The notes under the pieces were generated by a model. It was not told the origin of the DNA. It ran no database searches and saw only the letters and a program-made list of their open reading frames with translations. Positions 50,332-59,757 of a DNA stretch of 64,000 nt are shown here, piece after piece. The DNA comes from Tetrapisispora phaffii CBS 4417 (taxonomy: Eukaryota > Ascomycota > Saccharomycetes > Saccharomycetales > Saccharomycetaceae), in contig NC_016535.1 of NCBI RefSeq assembly GCF_000236905.1, forward strand, positions 62,001 to 126,000. The letters run 5' to 3'. The first letter of the stretch is position 1. Each line of letters opens with the position of its first letter. Made by a program: the position numbers and the translations under genes.

Positions 50332-51096
50332 ATGTCTGATTCTGAATTGAAGAGAAAGTTCGATGAGCTTAAAGAGGAAAATGATACTTTAGCACTTGGT
50401 ATTCAAAGAACTAGGATGTCAATTAAAAGATTGAAACTAGAATATAGTGTATTATTAGAGAGACTTGAAGCTAGATTGGAAGTTGATCCGGAATTGAATT
50501 ATGAAAACCCATTACCTACATTAGAATCGTTCAAGAAAGAATTATTAGCTAAACCAATTAAGAAAGGCAAGAGTAAAACTCAAAAGGCTAAAGATAGAGA
50601 TCCGAATTTACCTAAAAGACCTACCAATGCATATTTATTATTTTGCGAAGTCACTAAAGAGAAAATAAGAGAAGCAGGTACCCAAGATGTAACTAAAGGA
50701 TTAGCAGAAGCATGGAAGAAATTGAATGAGGAAGATAGAAAACCATTTTATAAAATGTATAATGATGATAGAGAAAGGTATAAGAAGGAGATGGATGAAT
50801 ATATGAAGAAACATAGTAATCATACGGGAGAAGAAGCTACTTTAATAAAAGATGAACCAGATACAGATGGTGAAACATCGAGTACTAATGTGAAAATAGC
50901 AAGTAAAGAGAACATTGAACTTGATTTAGATGATGACGAAGATGAAGAAATTGGTGAAGAGGAAGAAGAAGAGGAAGAAGAAGAGGAGGAGGAAGAGGAG
51001 GAGGAAGATGACGACGGAGTCGACATCGAGGAAGATGACAATAGCAATGATAACGAACTCGAAGAAGACAAAAAGAAAACAGACAAATCCAGATAG
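50332..51096 (+). CDS. NHP10: Nhp10, HMG-box subunit of INO80
   Basis: Nhp10 is an HMG-box protein of the yeast INO80 remodeller that binds DNA ends and structured DNA. The ATG at 50332 gives 254 residues (203 in S. cerevisiae): an N-terminal coiled coil (about 5-50, LKRKFDELKEENDTLALGIQ), one HMG box (about 94-158, LPKRPTNAYLLFCEVTKEKIREAG ... PFYKMYNDDRERYKKEMDEY) and a long acidic tail with a run of about 19 Glu encoded by GAA/GAG repeats. The tail explains most of the extra length. The repeat tract may vary in length between strains. Another INO80 subunit gene, IES1, lies at the other end of the window; that is likely coincidence. Confidence 0.93.
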   Translation: MSDSELKRKFDELKEENDTLALGIQRTRMSIKRLKLEYSVLLERLEARLEVDPELNYENPLPTLESFKKELLAKPIKKGKSKTQKAKDRDPNLPKRPTNAYLLFCEVTKEKIREAGTQDVTKGLAEAWKKLNEEDRKPFYKMYNDDRERYKKEMDEYMKKHSNHTGEEATLIKDEPDTDGETSSTNVKIASKENIELDLDDDEDEEIGEEEEEEEEEEEEEEEEEDDDGVDIEEDDNSNDNELEEDKKKTDKSR

Positions 51097-51499
51097 AGTG
51101 TGAGTGAAACTCAAAAGATTGACAAAACACTTAATCAAAGCAAAATCAAATCAAAAATATTCCATTATTAACGAACCTACAACATTCACCTTTATTGACT
51201 CATTTATATAATTATAAATAATAGACCTTCATAATAAAAATCTTCCCCATTCAGAAAACGAAAAGATCGAAACCCTTAAGCTATTTATATAATTTCCAAT
51301 TTCCAATTTCCAATATCAACTTTTCTGTTGGATATACAACATATAAAAAGTGGAGATAACACATTTTTTGTTGAATTAATATAAATCAACGGTCATTCAT
51401 TTTTCATATTTGTGACGCGACTGATAATCTAATTGATTTCCCCACTCCCTTTCCGCCAAGATTGGAAGAATCAGAAAAATATAATGGCGCTTGTCTATT

Positions 51500-51520
51500 T
51501 TATTTATCCGCCGGACTAAA
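51500..51520. promoter_or_regulatory. Possible carbon-source-responsive elements upstream of YAT1
   Basis: TTATTTATCCG (51500-51510) matches 9 of 11 bases of the CSRE form CCWTTYRTCCG, and CCGGACTAAA follows at once, giving a TCCGCCGGA core. Cat8/Sip4 use CSREs to induce genes on ethanol or acetate, and S. cerevisiae YAT1 is glucose-repressed. It lies about 250 bases upstream of the ATG. The motif is degenerate, so this is a suggestion. Confidence 0.35.
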
Positions 51521-51633
51521 TCAATTTTATTATTGAGAAGTAAGAGACGGACACAAATGTTTTATAGTAAAGGGTAAAAAAGGGTCATTCATTTTATAAA
51601 TATGATTAGCCGCTGAAGGGTCTAATCTTTTAA

Positions 51634-51665
51634 ATCTATCTATGTATATATATACATAGATAGAT
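51634..51665. repeat. 32-bp perfect palindrome upstream of YAT1
   Basis: Half-site ATCTATCTATGTATAT (51634-51649) is followed with no spacer by its exact reverse complement (51650-51665). It begins as a TCTA microsatellite and ends as ATAG repeats, about 100 bases before the YAT1 ATG. Confidence 0.95.
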
Positions 51666-51761
51666 ATAGATATAGATATGCTTGGAATAGATATTATGTA
51701 TTTTATTAGTTTCTTTATTACACAACTCTAAAATATACAGGAGTGTGAAAGGCGATTAATA

Positions 51762-54020
51762 ATGTCACAAATTAATGATGTTGATAATAATAATGATTTA
51801 TTACAAAGATTACCAATACCGAATTTGAATGATACTTTAAATAGGTATTATAAAAGAATTGAACCATTGCAAGATGATAAACAAAATAAACTTTCATTCA
51901 AAAAAATATTTTCTAATGAAAATATTGATATTTTAAATGATTTAAATAATATCTTAATTTCTTATGATCAAAAATTATCAATAACAAAACCAAAGAGTTC
52001 ATATATTGAAAAATTTTGGTATGATGCTTATTTATTATATGATGAAAGTGTTGTTTTAAATTTAAATCCTTTTTTCCAATTAGCTGACGATCCAACTTTA
52101 AATAGTTATTATAAAAATTATGATTATTTTTATGGTAAAGATAAAGAATTAAATCCAGATATAAAAATTAAAACAAATGAAAAGTCAGAATCAGAATCAG
52201 AATCATTTTATAAATACGGTGAATTTACATTGCAAATTAAAAGAACAACAAAATTAATTTTATCAATTTTAAAATTTATTAAAGAAATTAGAAATAATAA
52301 ATTAAAACCAGATTTAATCAAAAATAAAGCAAAATTGTCAATGGATCAATATGAAAAATTATTTGGTTCATCAAGAATTCCATCAAGCAATACAAATACT
52401 AAAGAAAAAAAATATTCTTGTAATCTACAAACTGATAAAACATCACATCACATAATTATAATGTATAGATCACAATTTTATTGGTTTGATGTATTAAATA
52501 TTAATAATGATTTAATATTTGAAAAATCTGATGATTTAGAGTATAATTTATTTTCAATTATAAAAGATTATGAAAAAAATGAGACATTTTATAAGAAAAA
52601 TATATCACCAATAGGTATATTTACAACAGAAAATAGAAAAGTTTGGTCAAATGTTAGAGATTATATTAAAAATGATCAAAAAAAAAATACAAACTATAAA
52701 AATTTAAAATTAATTGATAGTGCATTATTTATTGTTTGTTTAGATGATATTTCAATTGAAGATGATAATGAATTATCAAAATCAATGCTATGTGGAACTT
52801 CAAATATAAATTTATCAAATAATATTAACAATTATAAAAATCCAAATGAATTAATTTTAGGTTTACAAAATGGTACATGTTTAAATCGTTGGTATGATAA
52901 ATTACAATTAATCGTAACAAAAAATGGTAAAGCAGGCATTAATTTCGAACATACAGGTGTCGATGGTCATACGGTATTAAGACTTGCAAGTGATATTTAT
53001 ACCGATTCAATTTTAAGTTTTGCAACTACTATTACAAATAATGTACCTACTATATTTGAATCAAATAATGAAAAAATGGTAAAAAAATCAAATAAATTAA
53101 CTAAAAATATTTTAAATTCAAATTTAATTACAATTCCAAGAAAATTAGAATGGAAACTAGATTCCTTTTTAACTTCATCTTTACATTTTGCTGAAACAAG
53201 ATTATCCGATTTAATTTCACAATATGATTTAGAAACTTTAGAATTTAGTGGATATGGATCAACATTAATTAAAAAAATATTTAAGTGTTCACCAGATGCA
53301 TTTACACAACAAATATTTCAATTAGCATATTATGCTTTATACGGTAGATTCGAGACAGTTTATGAACCAGCAATGACAAAGACTTTTCAAAATGGTAGAA
53401 CGGAAGCAATTAGATCTGTTACAAATGAATCTAAACTTTTTGTTAAATCTATTTTTGACGCTTCCTCCAATGACTTAGATAGAATTGCAAAATTGCAAAA
53501 AGCCTGCTCAGAACACTCTAGAATTACAAAAGAATGTTCGATGGGGTTAGGTCAAGATCGTCATTTATATGCATTGTATTCAATTTACAACGAATATTTT
53601 AAGGATACAAAACCTACTCCACCTATTTTTCAAGATAAATCTTGGTATTTATTAAATACGACAATATTGAGCACTTCAAATTGTGGGAACCCATGTTTAA
53701 AGAGTTTTGGATTTGGTCCTACTTCTCCTAATGGATTTGGTATTGGATATATAATTAGAGAAAACTCCATTTCAATTGTTGTTTCATCAAGACATAGGCA
53801 AACTAAAAGATTTTCTTCATTAATTGAGAAATCATTTTTGGAGATTAAACATATATTTCATAATCAATTCAATCCTGTAGATAAATCTACAGACTTGAAT
53901 GGGAACTCAGTTAAACTAGCAAGTATGAACGCTAAGAACAGTTTAACTACTAAAAAATCTGAGGACCTACGTTATTTATTAAGTGGCTATGATTATTTTG
54001 ATGTCAATGTCGTCGGTTAA
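51762..54020 (+). CDS. YAT1: Yat1, mitochondrial outer-membrane carnitine acetyltransferase
   Basis: Yat1 exchanges acetyl groups between CoA and carnitine at the mitochondrial outer surface, letting cells use acetyl units during growth on ethanol or acetate. The 752-residue protein (687 in S. cerevisiae) matches Yat1 in order from LQRLPIPNLNDTLNRYYKRIEPLQD to SGYDYFDVNVVG. Key motifs are MDQYEKLFGSSRIP, the catalytic H397 in NFEHTGVDGHTVLRL, YGRFETVYEPAMTKTFQNGRTEAIRSV and STSNCGNPCLKSFGFGP. The extra length is Asn/Lys/Ser-rich inserts typical of an AT-rich genome; codons are extremely AT-biased in the first two thirds. Start is the first ATG. OSH-type protein follows, as YAR035W and YAR042W lie near each other in S. 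cerevisiae. Confidence 0.96.
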   Translation: MSQINDVDNNNDLLQRLPIPNLNDTLNRYYKRIEPLQDDKQNKLSFKKIFSNENIDILNDLNNILISYDQKLSITKPKSSYIEKFWYDAYLLYDESVVLNLNPFFQLADDPTLNSYYKNYDYFYGKDKELNPDIKIKTNEKSESESESFYKYGEFTLQIKRTTKLILSILKFIKEIRNNKLKPDLIKNKAKLSMDQYEKLFGSSRIPSSNTNTKEKKYSCNLQTDKTSHHIIIMYRSQFYWFDVLNINNDLIFEKSDDLEYNLFSIIKDYEKNETFYKKNISPIGIFTTENRKVWSNVRDYIKNDQKKNTNYKNLKLIDSALFIVCLDDISIEDDNELSKSMLCGTSNINLSNNINNYKNPNELILGLQNGTCLNRWYDKLQLIVTKNGKAGINFEHTGVDGHTVLRLASDIYTDSILSFATTITNNVPTIFESNNEKMVKKSNKLTKNILNSNLITIPRKLEWKLDSFLTSSLHFAETRLSDLISQYDLETLEFSGYGSTLIKKIFKCSPDAFTQQIFQLAYYALYGRFETVYEPAMTKTFQNGRTEAIRSVTNESKLFVKSIFDASSNDLDRIAKLQKACSEHSRITKECSMGLGQDRHLYALYSIYNEYFKDTKPTPPIFQDKSWYLLNTTILSTSNCGNPCLKSFGFGPTSPNGFGIGYIIRENSISIVVSSRHRQTKRFSSLIEKSFLEIKHIFHNQFNPVDKSTDLNGNSVKLASMNAKNSLTTKKSEDLRYLLSGYDYFDVNVVG

Positions 54021-55135
54021 TATACGTACCTATTTTAAAACAATAAATAAGAATGTATAGTAATCTGATTTAATGTCACCATATAATTTTACCCGGAAGA
54101 TGCTTAAAAATGTATCACCAACACCTTAATTATTAAGGCAGAAATGACAACCATTAGTCAGATGATGATGGTTAGATACAATGGTCAAATCAAGTTAAGT
54201 CAACCAACTGCAATGCAAGATTCTAAATTTACGTGCTATCTGAGATTATTACGAATAGCGAGAGCAAATGGTATCTCCTATCTCTCTCTACTATACGTAT
54301 TTTTTTTTGGGTAAGTTAGTACGTATATCTTCTCCTTATAAATAACTTCCTTTCACTGTTTTTTTGTTAACAAAAAAAGTTCAAGCAAAAAAATCTGTAC
54401 CGTCAAACTGAAGAAGAATTTTGTCACTTAGAGTGAGAGAGGTTTTTTTTACCAAGAGATTAAAAAAACAATTGTATCGTATGGAAGACACTTCGTTACG
54501 AAAGAAATTCTCCGCATACGACGATACTTTAAAGATGGGAAAGCAGAAAACAAAAAAAGTATACAATAAATAACTACGAGAGAGAAGGAAATAAATAGAG
54601 ACAGTTCGGTAAAATCGAAGAAATAATAACATTATGCACATCAAAGGACTCCTAAAGAGATGACGAAAATAAAGCTCGTATTTTCTCTTTCACCTGGTGT
54701 TAAGTTTTCAGCAATCGTCTTGCAAATAATACCTCTCTAATTCGCTAGTTTCTACAAATGTTTCTGTCAATGATAGCTTTTCTTTTCACTCTCTCTTTCT
54801 TTTCAAATAGTTATTCCATTTGAATAATAAAAAAAATAAACTATTAATTTAATGTCATTACCATTTTATAATTATTATCATTGTTATTGTAAATATGTTA
54901 TTTAAATAAATTCTTAACATATAACTTCTGAAAAAAAAAAAAAAAAATTAAAAAGTTTTTTAGATATTCATAAGTTTCATCATAGTTGACTTATTTATTG
55001 TATCAGTAACAACAATTTAGGTGGCTATTTAAAACGGCCAATAGGTATTTCTAGCTACTTATACAGCAAACTTACTGTTGGTTCATTATTAAGTATAAAT
55101 CAGTGTGGATCGAACTGAATTGGCTAATTTGAATC
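54021..55135. other. YAT1-SWH1 intergenic region
   Basis: The longest gene-free stretch, 1115 bases. It has a Reb1 site (54089-54096), a T9 tract near 54300 and a 17-base A tract (54931-54947). The open frame on the minus strand at 54381-54644 is hydrophobic but has no family resemblance. Nothing else is supported. Confidence 0.55.
54089..54096 (+). promoter_or_regulatory. Reb1-type site (TTACCCGG)
   Basis: TTACCCGG matches the Reb1 core; it lies 70 bases after the YAT1 stop, where Reb1 can act as a transcription roadblock terminator or as a boundary for the downstream promoter. Confidence 0.5.
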
Positions 55136-58100
55136 ATGAGCCAACATAATTCTGACAAACATGTTGCCACGAAGGCAATGTTAGAGCTAAAGTTATTAGA
55201 GGTTTTAGGACAATCTGATATCAGTCAATTAAAGGTCCTATTCGAAAGAGATTTTAATTCAGAAGACTCGAGAAATAACAAATATATTCAAGATATTAAA
55301 AAGTCATTGCTACATTATTGTGTTCAAGTCGGTTCATTAGAGTTAATTAAAGATGTTGTCAATGAATTTTATCAAAGTGATAATAGTAATGAATTAGGTG
55401 TGAAATTAGATATTAACCAGCAAGATGAAAATGGAAATACACCATTACATTTAGCTTCTGCCCAAGGTAGAGCTGATGTTGTAGAATATTTAATGAATTT
55501 GCCTCATATTAATGATTGTATACGGAATAAAAAGAAATTGCAACCTGTTGAAGTTTGTAAAGATTTAAATGTTGCACAAATGATGCAGTTGAAAAGAGCT
55601 AATTATATTGAAAATGTCATCGAACAGTGTAAAGATGCTTCAAAGAAAAAAGATCTATCAAAATTAGAACAGTTATTTAAAAATCCAAGAAATAAAGAAT
55701 TAATTAATATCAATGACGTCGATCCTACAACCGGTGAAAATATTTTACATTTACACATTTTACATGGTGATATTCCAATAGTTAAATGGTTATTGGATCA
55801 TGGTGCTGATCCGTTTATCAAGAACCAGGAAGGGAAGACAGCACATGAAGTACTACAAACGTTAAAACCACATGAAAAATTAAGCTTAGACAAATTGAAT
55901 AAATTAAAAAGTTTATTTGAAAGAAAAGCAAAAGAAAAAAATGTTTTAGAAATGACTTCACCTTTAAATAAATGCCCAACGTTTAAAGGTTATTTGAAAA
56001 AATTTACAAATTTTGCTCAAGGTTACAAGTTACGTTGGTTTGTATTAACAGCTGATGGTAAATTATCTTATTATAAAGATAGTAGTGATACTAACAATTC
56101 AAGTCGTGGTTCTTTAAATTTAGCAAATTGTATATTGCATGTAAATTCAACTGAAAAATTGAAGTTTGAAATTGTTGGTGGAGGGGCTGGCACAATTAAA
56201 TGGAACTTAAAAGGTGTTCACCCTATTGAAACTAATAAGTGGATTTTTGTCATACAGGCTGCAATTAGATATCAAAGAGACAAAAAAAATGGAGTCATAG
56301 CTTCACCTGTATCTATAAATCGTGCATCAACTATAGAAATTTTAGGCACATCAGCTGGACCTTTAAATCAAAACATTCATAATAAAGATATTGATATTTC
56401 TAAACATGAATTGAGTAGTTATAAAAATCCGACCTCTACCTCATTAGCTACTAGTGATATTAAATTAAATGATAATTTGACTCCACAAGGAAAATCGTAT
56501 ATTAATAAAGTAATCGAAACTCGGTTAGAACAGCCAACAGATATTCACTCATTCCATTCCTCAATTATGTCTGGAGAGTCTAATCAAATGAAATCTAATA
56601 TCATTGGTCCTACTGATATCAATTTGGATGATTATGCCGAAGGTGAAACCATTCAAGATGATGACGACGATGCTATTGGATTAAAGACAGATCCGATTGA
56701 TGAAGATATTAACGTTCAATACGGCTCTTATGGTCAACAAATTGCAATCTTGGAGAAATCAATCATTCTAGAATTAAACTCTGTGAACAAAATATTATCA
56801 GGAGGTCAATCTTCAGTTGAAGCTTGGACTCTAATCCGTAAATCTTTAACATCAATTACAGAATGTTTTACCAAGTTAACCGAAACTTTCGGTCAACGAG
56901 AAAATAGTTTAGTTAATTTATTGGACAAAGAACGTAATGTTAACAATGTTTGGGTTCAGTCAGTCAAGGACTTGGAAAAAGAATTGCAACAAAAAGAATT
57001 CAGATTAGATTCTTTGAATAAAGAAAGAAAAACTTTAAAGAAAGTTGTACAACAAAAACTTTCCAAAGGATCAGATTCAGCTTCTGTGGATGTTAACACC
57101 TTAGACAAATTGGAAGATAGTACTGACCCAACTACATTGGAACACATTGCCAAATTTATTAGTGCTACAAGAGATAAGGGTGAGGATTCAGATGCCGATG
57201 AATTTTTTGACGCAGAAGAATCAGTTACAGAAGACGAAGATGCAGGTTCTTATGCATCTGGAGCAAGAAACGTAGCTAGTCATCAAATTCATGAAGGTGA
57301 CATTATTGAATTACATTCTGCAACTTCTGATACGCACACTAATCTTGCAGATGGAGCCAAAGTAAGTGATTTTAAAATCCAAAACTTCAATGAACCATCC
57401 GCTAAAATTGAAGAAATAAATCGTGAAGCCACACCAGATTCTAAGATTATAAAAGAAGCTACGAATATACCAAAACTAACCGATGTTACTTCCACCGAAA
57501 TTAACGTAGATGCAGGTAATACTGTGAAATCTAAGTCTAATGAAACTTCAAAACAAAAGGAATCAAAACTTTCTGGTAAGGTTGTTAAAGAAAATCTACC
57601 AGAAGTTACTAAGATTGCTATAACTGCCTCTCAAAAAGAAGCAGAATCAAAGATTCTAGATGAGTTATCATTCGCTGGCTATGAGGATGGTATAAGAAAA
57701 AGATTAAAGCTGGATGAAGATAATCGTCCAAAAATTAGTTTATGGGGTGTTCTTAAATCAATGGTTGGTAAAGATATGACAAGAATGACATTACCTGTTT
57801 CATTTAACGAACCTACATCATTATTGCAGAGAGTTACTGAAGATTTAGAATATTCGCAATTAGCAGATATGGCTGCAACATATGAAGATTCTACTTTAAG
57901 AATGCTGTATGTTGCTGCTTTTGCTGGTTCCTCTTTTGCATCAACAACTCTTAGAGTTGCAAAACCATTTAATCCATTACTTGGTGAAACATATGAATAT
58001 GCTAGACCGGATAAACATTATAGATTTTTTACTGAACAAGTTTCTCATCATCCACCTATTTCCGCAACTTGGACTGAGACACCAAAATGGGATTTCTGGG

Positions 58101-58909
58101 GTGAGTCTTATGTTGATACTAAATTTACTGGAAGAACCTTTAATGTTGAACATTTGGGTTTATGGTACTTAAAGTTACGTCCAGACTGTAATGATCCAAC
58201 AGAGTTATATACTTGGAAAAAACCAAAAAATACTGTTATTGGTATTTTAGTTGGTAATCCACAAGTTGACAATAGTGGTGATGTTGAAATTACAAACCAT
58301 ACAACTGGTGATCGTGCTGTATTGCATTTCAAAGCTCGTGGTTGGAGATCATCTGGAGCATACGAACTTAGAGGTGAAGTGTTCAATAAGAAAGGTAAAA
58401 AAGTTTGGGTATTTGGAGGTCATTGGAACGATAGCTACCACGCCAAAAAGGTCACTGAAAGTAAACATTCCGAAATTACTCTATCCAGAGCAAAAACGAA
58501 CAATTCAATGTCAAACGTCGAACCATTATCGGATGGTTCAACATTCTTATTATGGAAAGCCAACAAGAGACCAGATGCTCCATTCCATTTGACACCTTTT
58601 GCAATTACTTTGAATGCCCCACAAAAGCATTTAGTTCCATGGTTAGCACCAACAGATACACGTTTAAGACCTGATCAAAGAGCCATGGAAGACGGTGATT
58701 ATGATTTAGCTGCTGATGAGAAGCATAGGCTTGAAGAAAAACAAAGAGCAGCTCGTAAAAGTAGAGAAGAAAGTAATACCGAATACATTCCAAGATGGTT
58801 CAAGAGTGAAATTCATCCAATTACTAAGAAGAAGTACTGGAACTTTAATGGTGAATATTGGAAACTAAGAAAAGAGCATCAATTAAAGGATGCCGGTGAC
58901 ATTTTCTAA
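55136..58909 (+). CDS. SWH1: Osh1/Osh2-type oxysterol-binding protein (ankyrin-PH-FFAT-ORD)
   Basis: A long oxysterol-binding-protein homologue acting at ER contact sites in lipid exchange and sterol homeostasis. The 1257-residue protein has ankyrin repeats (NGNTPLHLASAQGRADVVEYL near 100; GENILHLHILHGDIPIVKWLLDHGAD near 205), a PH domain (about 280-375, FKGYLKKFTNFAQGYKLRWFVL), an FFAT motif EFFDAEE (689-695) for binding VAP/Scs2 on the ER, and the sterol/PI4P-binding ORD (about 870-1257) with the signature EQVSHHPP from 967. S. cerevisiae has two such proteins, Osh1 (1188 residues) and Osh2 (1283). Adjacent YAT1 (YAR035W) points to SWH1/OSH1 (YAR042W), but nearby YDL genes leave OSH2 (YDL019C) possible. 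The paralog choice is therefore moderate confidence; the family is certain. Confidence 0.93.
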   Translation: MSQHNSDKHVATKAMLELKLLEVLGQSDISQLKVLFERDFNSEDSRNNKYIQDIKKSLLHYCVQVGSLELIKDVVNEFYQSDNSNELGVKLDINQQDENGNTPLHLASAQGRADVVEYLMNLPHINDCIRNKKKLQPVEVCKDLNVAQMMQLKRANYIENVIEQCKDASKKKDLSKLEQLFKNPRNKELININDVDPTTGENILHLHILHGDIPIVKWLLDHGADPFIKNQEGKTAHEVLQTLKPHEKLSLDKLNKLKSLFERKAKEKNVLEMTSPLNKCPTFKGYLKKFTNFAQGYKLRWFVLTADGKLSYYKDSSDTNNSSRGSLNLANCILHVNSTEKLKFEIVGGGAGTIKWNLKGVHPIETNKWIFVIQAAIRYQRDKKNGVIASPVSINRASTIEILGTSAGPLNQNIHNKDIDISKHELSSYKNPTSTSLATSDIKLNDNLTPQGKSYINKVIETRLEQPTDIHSFHSSIMSGESNQMKSNIIGPTDINLDDYAEGETIQDDDDDAIGLKTDPIDEDINVQYGSYGQQIAILEKSIILELNSVNKILSGGQSSVEAWTLIRKSLTSITECFTKLTETFGQRENSLVNLLDKERNVNNVWVQSVKDLEKELQQKEFRLDSLNKERKTLKKVVQQKLSKGSDSASVDVNTLDKLEDSTDPTTLEHIAKFISATRDKGEDSDADEFFDAEESVTEDEDAGSYASGARNVASHQIHEGDIIELHSATSDTHTNLADGAKVSDFKIQNFNEPSAKIEEINREATPDSKIIKEATNIPKLTDVTSTEINVDAGNTVKSKSNETSKQKESKLSGKVVKENLPEVTKIAITASQKEAESKILDELSFAGYEDGIRKRLKLDEDNRPKISLWGVLKSMVGKDMTRMTLPVSFNEPTSLLQRVTEDLEYSQLADMAATYEDSTLRMLYVAAFAGSSFASTTLRVAKPFNPLLGETYEYARPDKHYRFFTEQVSHHPPISATWTETPKWDFWGESYVDTKFTGRTFNVEHLGLWYLKLRPDCNDPTELYTWKKPKNTVIGILVGNPQVDNSGDVEITNHTTGDRAVLHFKARGWRSSGAYELRGEVFNKKGKKVWVFGGHWNDSYHAKKVTESKHSEITLSRAKTNNSMSNVEPLSDGSTFLLWKANKRPDAPFHLTPFAITLNAPQKHLVPWLAPTDTRLRPDQRAMEDGDYDLAADEKHRLEEKQRAARKSREESNTEYIPRWFKSEIHPITKKKYWNFNGEYWKLRKEHQLKDAGDIF

Positions 58910-59757
58910 TCTTACCTTACCTACTAAAATATGCATCGTTGCACAATCAAGCAACAGTAGAAGTCATCGTAAATTAGAATTATTTGAGTATATATTATAA
59001 GTATATGTATAACTGCATCATAATGTTAGAACTGCAAATTAATTATAAAAAAAACGATTAGTTGATAATAATAATCATGTATCAATATAGATATACTATT
59101 AATTTACTTTTATCTTCGATTACAGTGGTTATCTAAAGGAACTAATTCGTTATAGTCTATCAATTATTCAAGAAAAGTGGTACAATTTTAAAACAAAACA
59201 CAATGTTAGGCCTGTGCATCAGATAATAAAACAGCTATTGACCTACAACTTGTCATTACAGCCGATCATCTCAAGAGAACAGAACACTTTTGAACTTCTT
59301 AAAACTCCTTTTATTTCACAAGCTATCTATATCGTTTTAATTGCATATTACTTAGATACAATTAACTGTAAATATCGAAAATATATTTTTTGAGATGTTG
59401 TAAGAAATATTTGCGGGCTTGAAATACTTAAACGCCTAATATCTGCCTAACTTTAATAACGCAGACAATTATAAATGAATAACATAATACTACAATGGTT
59501 TTGTAGGCAAGAATGTAATTGAATGTTATTGAAAGTGTTAACAAAGATGAAGCAACTATTATCGAGGTATGCAGAAAACATATTATGCAATTGACAATTG
59601 AAGTGTAATATAGTGGTTCAAAGTTTTGTCTCTTTATTTTTCAATATAAAAGACAACCGATGCAATAAAATGGAATATTATCTTTACTTAATATTTAGAT
59701 CTTGGTATATAGTTAGTCTGTAATTGAAATATAACGAGACAATTGATCGCGACGAAT
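58910..59757. other. SWH1-THI20 intergenic region
   Basis: 848 AT-rich bases with no recognisable gene, RNA or repeat. It should contain the THI20 promoter; I could not identify a thiamine-regulatory site with confidence. Confidence 0.5.

Larger units (their letters stand above)
51097..51761. other. NHP10-YAT1 intergenic region
   Basis: 665 bases containing the YAT1 promoter: CSRE-like TCCG half-sites near 51500-51515 and a 32-bp perfect AT-rich palindrome at 51634-51665. A TGACTCA (51196-51202) lies close to the NHP10 3' end. No gene seen. Confidence 0.55.

Noticed and set aside
54381..54644. Minus-strand frame of 87 codons in the YAT1-SWH1 gap
   Set aside because: Phe/Leu-rich composition expected from AT-rich DNA; no domain or start context.
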